From Ruminococcaceae bacterium UBA1741 (GTDB lineage Bacteria; Bacillota; Clostridia; Oscillospirales; Acutalibacteraceae): a DNA stretch of 43,370 nt. Positions 15,722 to 22,578 of this stretch are shown here, one piece after another. Both the position numbers and the translations under genes were made by a program. The stretch covers positions 3,692 through 47,061 of the forward strand of contig DCHX01000011.1 of assembly GCA_002315685.1 (NCBI GenBank), in the 5' to 3' direction. The first letter of the stretch is position 1. The number at the start of each line of letters is the position of its first letter. Under the pieces are notes generated by a model. The model had not been told where the DNA came from, searched no databases, and saw only the letters and a list, made by a program, of their open reading frames with translations.

Positions 15722-17782
15722 TTATTCAGCAGTTTCTTCGGTTTCAACAGCTTCGGCAACTTCAACGGCTTCTTCGGTAGAAGCAACTACCTCATCCTCC
15801 GCATTAACATCAGCGATTTCTTCTTCCTTTTCGATAAGAGCACGAATTGAAAGACTAACACGCTTCTTTTCGGTTTCAACAGCAATAATCTTTGCTTCAA
15901 CCTCTTGACCTACCGTAAGTTCATCCTGCGGCTTATTGATATGCTTATCGGCAATTTGTGAAATATGGATAAGACCGTCAACGCCCGGAATAATTCTTGC
16001 GAAAGCACCGTAGGTTGTAAGGCTGACAACCTTAACCTTAACAACATCATCAACATTATAGCCGTTCATAAACTTTGTCCACGGGTTATCGTCAGGATTC
16101 TTGTAGCCGAGAGAAATTTTCTTTTTCTCGGGGTCAATAGCCTTAACATAAACCTCGATAACATCGCCTACCGAAACAACCTCAGACGGATTCTTAATGC
16201 GTTGCCACGAAAGCTCTGAAATATGAACCATTCCGTCAACTCCGCCCAAATCAACAAAAGCACCGTAGGTTGTTAAAGAACGAACCTCGCCTTTGAAACG
16301 GTCGCCGACAGCAATACTGTTCCAAATCTTTTCTTCGGCTTCCTTGCGTTCTTCACGAAGAACACTCTTAATAGAGCCTACTGCCTTACGGCCTCTGCCG
16401 ATTTCGATAATTCTGAATTGAACTTCCTTACCTTTAAGGTCGTCAAGAGAATCGTTTCTTGAAAGAGTAGCCTGTGAAGCGGGAATGAATACACGAACAT
16501 TGTTAGTATAAACTACAACACCGCCCTTAATAACATCACGAACAACACCGTTAAGAATTTCGCCGGATTCTTTGGCTTGGTATATATTATCCCAACCGGC
16601 AATAGCATCGTAACGACGCTTTGAAAGCATTGCGGTTCCTTCCTGGTCGTTGATTTTCATAATAATAAGATTAAAAGTATCTCCGACCTTAACTTCCTCT
16701 TTAAGATTAACATTTGGATCGAGTGAAAATTCCGACGCTGTTATGTAACCCGTAATTCCTCTTCCAAAGTCAACTTGAACTTCTGTTGGATTTACGGCAA
16801 GAACGGTGCCAAGAACTTTTTGATCTCCCGTTAAGTTGCTTAAAGAAGCCTCAAATGCTTCCTCATCCGTCATTTCCTCGAAGCTTTTTTGAACAGTTTC
16901 AATTCCCTCCATCTGTTCATCCACCGGTTGTAAATTTTCCGACATGGTAATAATTACCTCCTTTATGATACCCGCCGGTGTAGATGCACCGGCAACGACT
17001 CCAACCGAGCCACAACTTTCAAACCACTCGGGTTTTAGTTCCTTTGCGGTTTGTATATGATAGGTTCTCTCGCAAGACGATTTACACACCTCAAAAAGCT
17101 TTGTGGTATTAGAGCTTTGCTTACCGCCGATAACAATCATAACATCATTATTTCGGGAAAGTTCTCTTGCTTCGTCCTGTCGAGCAGAAGTCGCATTACA
17201 TATTGTATCAAATATTTTCACATTTGTACATAGTTTTTTTGAAATTTCTTGAATATTGTCCCATTTTTTTGCATTAAAAGTGGTTTGAGCCACCATAGAA
17301 GCACTTTTTTTCGTTATTTCGGGATGATTTTTTAATAATTCTTCAAATTCTTCGGCAGAAGAAAATACAAAAGGCGGTATAACGCTATGTCCCATTATGC
17401 CGATTACTTCGCTATGGTTTATATCTCCGGCAATTAGTATTATATCATCATTCATACTTTGCTCAAAAACAATATTATGAATTTTTGATACAAAAGGGCA
17501 AGTGGCGTCAACAACCGATTTGTTCTTTTCCTTTGCGCAATCTAAAACAGATTTCGCAACACCGTGAGAGCGAATTACCAAAATTTCATCGCTTTTTACA
17601 TCATCCGGTTTTTCTACAATCCTAACTCCCCTATTTGAAAGCTCTTCAACTAATTGGGGATTATGAATAATAGGACCGAGCGTACAAACCTTTTTGTTTT
17701 CGTCCAACAATTCATATACGGTATTTACCGCTCTGTTAACGCCGAAACAAAATCCCGCCGTTTTTGCAAGAGTTATCTTCAA
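15722..17782 (-). CDS. ispH-rpsA: IspH - ribosomal protein S1 fusion
   Basis: This 686-residue bifunctional protein joins two functions. Residues 1-280 are HMBPP reductase (last step of the MEP isoprenoid pathway), with the three 4Fe-4S ligands Cys12, Cys95 and Cys195 all present. Residues about 320-389, 407-476, 493-562 and 577-647 are four S1 RNA-binding domains of the ribosomal protein S1 type, followed by a Glu/Val-rich acidic tail. The start is a TTG at 17782, ten bases after GAGAGG that overlaps the end of cmk. A perfect internal Shine-Dalgarno and an ATG (Met280, 16945) lie at the domain junction, so a separate 407-residue S1 protein may also be made. The fusion and the cmk linkage are typical of clostridia. 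Confidence 0.95.
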   Translation of the reverse strand: MKITLAKTAGFCFGVNRAVNTVYELLDENKKVCTLGPIIHNPQLVEELSNRGVRIVEKPDDVKSDEILVIRSHGVAKSVLDCAKEKNKSVVDATCPFVSKIHNIVFEQSMNDDIILIAGDINHSEVIGIMGHSVIPPFVFSSAEEFEELLKNHPEITKKSASMVAQTTFNAKKWDNIQEISKKLCTNVKIFDTICNATSARQDEARELSRNNDVMIVIGGKQSSNTTKLFEVCKSSCERTYHIQTAKELKPEWFESCGSVGVVAGASTPAGIIKEVIITMSENLQPVDEQMEGIETVQKSFEEMTDEEAFEASLSNLTGDQKVLGTVLAVNPTEVQVDFGRGITGYITASEFSLDPNVNLKEEVKVGDTFNLIIMKINDQEGTAMLSKRRYDAIAGWDNIYQAKESGEILNGVVRDVIKGGVVVYTNNVRVFIPASQATLSRNDSLDDLKGKEVQFRIIEIGRGRKAVGSIKSVLREERKEAEEKIWNSIAVGDRFKGEVRSLTTYGAFVDLGGVDGMVHISELSWQRIKNPSEVVSVGDVIEVYVKAIDPEKKKISLGYKNPDDNPWTKFMNGYNVDDVVKVKVVSLTTYGAFARIIPGVDGLIHISQIADKHINKPQDELTVGQEVEAKIIAVETEKKRVSLSIRALIEKEEEIADVNAEDEVVASTEEAVEVAEAVETEETAE
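16943..16964 (-). promoter_or_regulatory. Internal ribosome binding site and ATG at the IspH/S1 junction
   Basis: On the minus strand AAAGGAGGT (16956-16964) lies ten bases before an in-frame ATG (16943-16945) that encodes Met280 of the fusion. Its position at the end of the IspH domain argues for a functional internal start rather than chance. Confidence 0.6.
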
Positions 17783-17783
17783 A

Positions 17784-18449
17784 TCAAGCTAACCTCTCTT
17801 TAATTATTTTAAGTGCTTTCTCAACCGACTCTTCAAGTGTATTTCCCGTTGTATCGAAAATAATAGAATCTTCGGCAGGTTTTAAGGGCGCAATTTCTCT
17901 ATGAGAATCGTTATAATCTCTCTTTACAATATCATCATAGACATCCTTATATTCTACGCTCATACCTTTTTCGGTAAGTTCCTTATATCTTCTGTTTGCG
18001 CGTTCCTCGGCAGTGGCAGTAACAAACATCTTAACAGTAGCATTCGGAAGTACAACCGTACCAATATCCCGTCCGTCCATAAGCACATTATTTTCTCTTG
18101 CAAGTTTTCTTTGCATTTCAAGCAAAAAGGCTCTAACGGGAGGTTTTGCGGAAACCGCAGACGCCATCATTGATGCTTCGGGTGTTCTTATTACCTCCGA
18201 TACATCTTCGCCGTTCAAGAAAACCCTTTGTTCGCCGTTTATAAACTTAATATCAACATTTATCTCTTTCAGTATTTCTTCAACATCACAGTTAAGCTCG
18301 GTTGAAATTCCTTTTCTTATAAACATAATGCCAACCGCTCTGTAAAGTGCGCCGGTATCTACATATATAAATCCGAGCTCCTTCGCCGCCATCTTAGCAA
18401 CCGTGCTTTTTCCTGCTCCGGCAGGTCCGTCAAGTGCAATAGAAATCAT
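17784..18449 (-). CDS. cmk: Cytidylate kinase
   Basis: This 221-residue cytoplasmic enzyme phosphorylates CMP and dCMP with ATP. It has the P-loop GPAGAGKS (8-15), the NMP-binding insert characteristic of bacterial CMP kinases, the DGRDIGTVVLP segment, and the lid region RANRRYKEL. AAGGAGATAAGG precedes the ATG. Its stop is one base from the TTG of ispH-rpsA, so translation is coupled. The pairing of cmk with S1 is widespread in bacteria. The plsC gene often found between them is missing here. Confidence 0.97.
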   Translation of the reverse strand: MISIALDGPAGAGKSTVAKMAAKELGFIYVDTGALYRAVGIMFIRKGISTELNCDVEEILKEINVDIKFINGEQRVFLNGEDVSEVIRTPEASMMASAVSAKPPVRAFLLEMQRKLARENNVLMDGRDIGTVVLPNATVKMFVTATAEERANRRYKELTEKGMSVEYKDVYDDIVKRDYNDSHREIAPLKPAEDSIIFDTTGNTLEESVEKALKIIKERLA

Positions 18450-18470
18450 AATTATCCTTATCTCCTTAAA

Positions 18471-19709
18471 CTATTTTGCGGAATTTTCTCCCGCTAATAC
18501 TCCCGTAGAAAATGCTATTTGCAAATTAAATCCACCCGTATAGGCATCAACATCAATTACCTCTCCGGCAAAAAACAATCCCTTTACAAGCTTTGATTCC
18601 ATAGTTGACGGATAGATTTCCTTAACCGAAACTCCGCCGCTTGTAATAATAGCCTCTTCGACAGGTCTTGTCCCTATTATATGCAGTTTGAAATTCTTTA
18701 TTAGTGTTACAAAATCGTTTCTTTGCTCTTTTGTAATTTGATTAACCTTAGTATTCGGGGCAATTCCCGAAAGCTTGACAACTACGGGGATTAGACTTTT
18801 CGGCAAAAGTGCATCAAGCGAATTTGAAAAATCTTTATTCTGTTCTTCCGAAAAATCCCGCAAGAGCCGTTTGTCAAGTTTTTCATTTGAAAGCGCCGGT
18901 TTTAAGTCGATTATAACATAATAATTCTTTTTACCTATATATCTTAAATGCGCCGAAGCCGAAAGCGTAAGCGGCCCCGATATTCCAAAATGGGTAAACA
19001 GCAGTTCCCCCTGCTCACTGTAAATCGGTTTTTTCTTTCCTTCTTCAAAAAAAGAAGCCGTAATATTTTTAAGGGAAAGTCCCGAAAGATTAGTACAAAA
19101 GCCCTCGTGGCAAACAAGCGGGATAAGAGACGGCTTTATTTCGGTTACAATATGACCTAACTCCTTTGCCATTTTATAACCGTCTCCGGTAGAGCCGGTA
19201 AGCGGATACGACATTCCTCCCGTAGCGATAATAACGGCATCGGAAAAAATATCAGTTTTATCTTTAAGCCTTACACCTAACACCTTGCCGTTTGCCGAAA
19301 GAATTTTATCAACCTCGCCTACTGTAAAATCGGCGCCGAGCGACTTTGCTTTATTCACAAGCGCAAAGGCAATATCAACCGCTTTATCGGAGACCGGGAA
19401 AACCCTGTTACCTCTTTCGGTTTTGAGCGGTACACCGCATTTTTCAAAAAAGTTAATTGTATCATCGGTAGAAAACCTTGAAAAAGCGGAGTATAAAAAC
19501 TTGCCATTCCTCGGAATGTTATTTATAAGTGTAGCATTGTCGCAGTTATTTGTAACATTACATCTTCCCTTTCCCGTTATCATAACCTTTCTTGCAGGTC
19601 TTTGGTTTTTATCAATAACGGTAACGGAAACATCCGACCTGCTTTCAAGTGCGGTAATTGCCGCCATAAGTCCGGCGGCTCCGGCGCCTATAATCGTAAT
19701 CTTTTTCAT
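18471..19709 (-). CDS. BaiN/HI0933-family FAD-dependent oxidoreductase
   Basis: This is a 412-residue soluble flavoprotein. The dinucleotide-binding GAGAAG (8-13) lies at the N-terminus. KVMITGKGRCNVTN follows at about 50-65, and the C-terminal FAD segment FFAGEVIDVDAYTGGFNLQ is typical of the HI0933/YhiN family (also annotated as aminoacetone oxidase or BaiN). The physiological substrate is unknown for most members. The start at 19709 follows GAGG. A longer frame to 19757 runs into the HAD gene. It lies 21 bases before cmk and is probably co-transcribed with cmk and ispH-rpsA, a common clostridial order. Confidence 0.9.
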   Translation of the reverse strand: MKKITIIGAGAAGLMAAITALESRSDVSVTVIDKNQRPARKVMITGKGRCNVTNNCDNATLINNIPRNGKFLYSAFSRFSTDDTINFFEKCGVPLKTERGNRVFPVSDKAVDIAFALVNKAKSLGADFTVGEVDKILSANGKVLGVRLKDKTDIFSDAVIIATGGMSYPLTGSTGDGYKMAKELGHIVTEIKPSLIPLVCHEGFCTNLSGLSLKNITASFFEEGKKKPIYSEQGELLFTHFGISGPLTLSASAHLRYIGKKNYYVIIDLKPALSNEKLDKRLLRDFSEEQNKDFSNSLDALLPKSLIPVVVKLSGIAPNTKVNQITKEQRNDFVTLIKNFKLHIIGTRPVEEAIITSGGVSVKEIYPSTMESKLVKGLFFAGEVIDVDAYTGGFNLQIAFSTGVLAGENSAK

Positions 19710-19723
19710 AAATTCCTCTAATC

Positions 19724-19749
19724 TAAAATAACCGTCGCTTTTGCGACGG
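19724..19749 (-). terminator. Hairpin after the HAD gene, possible terminator
   Basis: A perfect 7-bp stem CCGTCGC/GCGACGG (19732-19738 and 19743-19749) with a 4-base loop is followed on the minus strand by TTATTTTAG. It begins right after the HAD stop codon and before the flavoprotein ribosome binding site. The T-run is interrupted, so partial read-through is likely. Confidence 0.55.
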
Positions 19750-19753
19750 CTAA

Positions 19754-20434
19754 TCAATCTATTTTAAGCAGTTCTATCAAATCTTCAAGCTCACCGATTT
19801 CGTATGTAGATTTGTATCCCGATTTCAAACCTTTTCTATTAAGCCAACAACTATCAAGCCCCGCATTTTTAGCACCTAAAATATCGGTTGACTGCGCATC
19901 GCCGACAACCAACACTTTTTTGCGATCGCTTTCGGGAATATGAGCAAAAACATAATCGAAATAAGCCTTGCTCGGCTTTCTCAAATCAATATCCTCAGAT
20001 ATAAAAACGGCATTGAAAAACTTATCAAGCCCCGAATCCACAAGTCGCTTGCGCTGAATAGCCGAATAGCCGTTAGCGGTAAGATAGAGCCTATAACCCA
20101 TCTGTTTCAAAAAGCTTAAAACTCTTTCGGCACCCTTTACGGTATCGTGGCTGTTTATTATCTCGTTATAAAACTCATCACAAAGCTCTCGGTAATTTCC
20201 TTCGATTTTAAGCAGACAAAGTAACTGTTCAAATTTGTTAGTGAAAATCGCTTTTTCACTATACTGTCCCAAAGTAAAAACCTGATACTTAATCTCGCCG
20301 TAAAGCGAAAGCACAGTATCATCAAAAGGTATATTATGTTTGTTGAAAACTTTTTGAACGGAATTTATTTCAACACAAGATGTATCAATAAGTGTATCAT
20401 CCAAATCAATAAAAAGTGAATTATACCTTTTCAT
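19754..20434 (-). CDS. HAD-superfamily hydrolase, YjjG-like
   Basis: This 226-residue cytoplasmic phosphatase has the HAD motif I DLDDT with nucleophile D10 and D12, a helical cap (about 18-90), motif II LTANG, motif III lysine in RKPSKAYFD, and motif IV VGDAQSTDI. The overall sequence is closest in pattern to YjjG-type pyrimidine nucleotidases, which dephosphorylate dUMP and modified nucleotides, but substrate cannot be read from sequence. GAGGAG precedes the ATG, and a good promoter lies upstream (20473-20501). Confidence 0.88.
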   Translation of the reverse strand: MKRYNSLFIDLDDTLIDTSCVEINSVQKVFNKHNIPFDDTVLSLYGEIKYQVFTLGQYSEKAIFTNKFEQLLCLLKIEGNYRELCDEFYNEIINSHDTVKGAERVLSFLKQMGYRLYLTANGYSAIQRKRLVDSGLDKFFNAVFISEDIDLRKPSKAYFDYVFAHIPESDRKKVLVVGDAQSTDILGAKNAGLDSCWLNRKGLKSGYKSTYEIGELEDLIELLKID

Positions 20435-20472
20435 TACTTCTCCTCAAACAATATTATTACTTAATCTCAAAT

Positions 20473-20501
20473 ATTTTATCATACAAATAAATAAAAATCA
20501 A
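20473..20501 (-). promoter_or_regulatory. Sigma-A type promoter for the HAD gene
   Basis: On the minus strand: -35 TTGATT (20496-20501), 17-base spacer, -10 TAAAAT (20473-20478), about 40 bases before the ATG. Confidence 0.7.
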
Positions 20502-20535
20502 GAAATTATATTTTGCGGTTTTCGGGTTATCGGGC

Positions 20536-21063
20536 TTATTTAATAACGGAACTGATTTTAGGATGTATTTTTGCCATATAAACATACGCAAGTCTTGAAA
20601 TTGCAATATCGTACATAACAAATGCGATATTGCAAAGAATAACAAAAGCCACAGCCCCATACCTTCCGAAAGCGCCGAAGTCATCAACATCAACGGTAGT
20701 AAGAAATTTCAGCAGTAAATATATCACTGCCACCGCAAGATTAAAATAAACCGTTTTTACCGTCATTTCAAGTACGCGATTGTTAATCTTTTCGATTATT
20801 GCTTTAAGTATCGGATAATACCCGAAAATCACCAAGTAAAGCACCTTTGTTTCAGGCTCGGCGGTTATCAACACAAGCATAGAGCTTACAACATAGGTCG
20901 CAAACGCATATTTTTTATTTATCTCGATAATCGGCAACATACAAACAAGTCCCGAAATTGCAGGCACCGCATAGGTTAAATACGGAAAATATCCAAGCAA
21001 CATAAAAACAACCGATAAAGCGGAACATATTGCACAAAAGGTAATCTTTGTCGTTTGTTTCAT
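20536..21063 (-). CDS. Small polytopic membrane protein of unknown function
   Basis: I do not recognise this 175-residue protein with certainty. Five to six hydrophobic helices are visible at about residues 5-25, 30-45, 50-70, 72-88, 103-122 and 135-160, and there are few charged residues in between. The size and helix number recall substrate-binding S components of ECF vitamin transporters, but no family motif confirms this and no ECF ATPase genes are nearby. AAAGGAG before the ATG supports it as a real gene. It lies 27 bases downstream of the J-domain gene and is probably transcribed with it. Confidence 0.7.
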   Translation of the reverse strand: MKQTTKITFCAICSALSVVFMLLGYFPYLTYAVPAISGLVCMLPIIEINKKYAFATYVVSSMLVLITAEPETKVLYLVIFGYYPILKAIIEKINNRVLEMTVKTVYFNLAVAVIYLLLKFLTTVDVDDFGAFGRYGAVAFVILCNIAFVMYDIAISRLAYVYMAKIHPKISSVIK

Positions 21064-21090
21064 AATGTTCTCTCCTTTATCGGTAAAAAT

Positions 21091-21696
21091 TCAGCAACAT
21101 GGGATTAAATCTCCGCCCATACATTCGCAACAACAATCGGCGCAAATAAGCGTTTGACACATATCGCAAGTATTACAATCCCCACCCGTATTGCCGTAAG
21201 GTCTATATGGATTATACTGCCTACCGCTTTGCTTTTGGGCATTGTGCATACAATTTCTGTATTCGGCATTATTAGGGTCCATTCGAGTAGCAGTAGCAAA
21301 GCTTGTATAAGCTTGGTCAAACCAACCTCTGCTGTAAAGAACTCTGCCGTTCAAATAATACCATTCGGCGTTTCTTGATTGAGGCGGAATTCCGTCAAGC
21401 AACTCTTGGGCTTGTTCAAATCTTCCCGCATTTATTAAAGAAATTACCTCAGGAAAAGATGAAGAAGCATTATAGCCGTTAGAATTATTGCTTTTCGACT
21501 TACCGTTACGCTTCTCGTTCATAACAAAATCATAAGCCTCGTTGATTTCCTGCATCTTTTCTCCTGCTAAATCCGAAAGCGGATTATCCGCATAGTTATC
21601 AGGATGATATTTTCTTGCAAGCTCTCTGTATGCGTTTTTTATCTCTTCTTCGGTTGCATTTCTTGATACACCTAAAATTTGATAATAATCTTTCAT
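21091..21696 (-). CDS. J-domain protein with TPR-like region and Cys-rich tail
   Basis: This 201-residue protein starts with a J domain (residues 1-66) that carries the HPD tripeptide (HPDN) needed to stimulate a DnaK-type Hsp70. A serine/asparagine linker follows, then a TPR-like helical pair (about 80-155, with WYYLNGRVLYSRGWFDQA). The last 30 residues hold ten cysteines in CxxC-type clusters, suggesting metal binding or disulphide chemistry. It lacks the G/F and zinc-finger regions of DnaJ, so it is a specialised co-chaperone. Its ATG overlaps the stop of the DUF5685-like gene by four bases (ATGA), so the two proteins are translationally coupled. Confidence 0.85.
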   Translation of the reverse strand: MKDYYQILGVSRNATEEEIKNAYRELARKYHPDNYADNPLSDLAGEKMQEINEAYDFVMNEKRNGKSKSNNSNGYNASSSFPEVISLINAGRFEQAQELLDGIPPQSRNAEWYYLNGRVLYSRGWFDQAYTSFATATRMDPNNAEYRNCMHNAQKQSGRQYNPYRPYGNTGGDCNTCDMCQTLICADCCCECMGGDLIPCC

Positions 21697-22520
21697 TTGT
21701 TTTTCTCCTTTAAGTATATATCTTCAAGTCCTAAATAAATTATGTTACCTAAAATAGTTTTATATCTTTTAAGTTCTAAAAGCTCAAAAGCCTTTGCCGA
21801 CTCATTTATTGAGTAGTAAATAAGGTTTTGTATTCTGTTCTTTTTGTCGTCTTTAATGTTTTTTAACACATTATAAGACTTTGTCTTAATATCTTGACTT
21901 AAATCGCAAAAAGCGTCCATTAAATAAATATATTTCCCTATACAATAACCGAGTCTGCTCAAAACTCTTTTTTGCATCTCATCACTGCTGCACAGCATAA
22001 GTATTTTAGAAAGCGCCGTTGCGGTAGGATGACAAGCCGTATCTAAGTCATCGCAATTTGCCGTTTCAAGCTCGTTTTGCTCTTTTATAAATTCGCTTAC
22101 AATACAGTCGATTTCGGGATACTTATTTTTTGCTTTCTTATATGCACTTTTATAAATCGGTTTAAGTAACAGAAAGCCTAATTTTTTAATTCCCTTTTCA
22201 TCATTTATATTATCGAGAATTTTATAATAAAGCATTATCGTAGCGGCACCGGCAGGCATTTCCAAAAAATCTTCATCATTACAGTAATTACACTTTTTAA
22301 GCGGATTAAAAGCACATCTGCCCACCTTATATCCATCGCAACTATCCTTCATAGCCATATTAAGCAATGCTAAAAAAGTAAAGTCATAGCTTAAAGTAAG
22401 CCTCGATAAAAAGCCGTAATCTTTTCCGAGCTTTTTACATAAAGAGCAGTAAACCGCCTTGTAAGTATCATATTCTTTAATTTTAAGTTCGCCTTTTGAA
22501 ACCTTAATATATCCGAACAA
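21693..22520 (-). CDS. DUF5685-like protein
   Basis: This is a 275-residue mostly helical soluble protein that I assign to the clostridial DUF5685 family from its N-terminal pattern (FGYIK, then YCSLCK). CxxC pairs lie at 25-28 and 77-80, with extra cysteines at 61 and 69. Two acidic motifs, DNIND (103-107) and DAFCDLSQD (202-210), lie about 95 residues apart. That arrangement recalls the two Asp-rich motifs of squalene/phytoene-synthase-like enzymes, but this is only a resemblance. The start is a TTG (22520) after GAAGGGGA. TATAAT lies a short way upstream without a clear -35. It overlaps the J-domain gene by four bases. Confidence 0.75.
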   Translation of the reverse strand: MFGYIKVSKGELKIKEYDTYKAVYCSLCKKLGKDYGFLSRLTLSYDFTFLALLNMAMKDSCDGYKVGRCAFNPLKKCNYCNDEDFLEMPAGAATIMLYYKILDNINDEKGIKKLGFLLLKPIYKSAYKKAKNKYPEIDCIVSEFIKEQNELETANCDDLDTACHPTATALSKILMLCSSDEMQKRVLSRLGYCIGKYIYLMDAFCDLSQDIKTKSYNVLKNIKDDKKNRIQNLIYYSINESAKAFELLELKRYKTILGNIIYLGLEDIYLKEKNK

Positions 22521-22578
22521 AGCCGTCCCCTTCTCTATTATACAGTATTTTCACAAGGTTTGATTAACGCAATATGAA

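Noticed and set aside
20457..20693. 78-codon frame overlapping the end of the membrane protein gene
   Set aside because: It shares most of its length with the better-supported gene in another frame, spans the HAD promoter and has no ribosome binding site.
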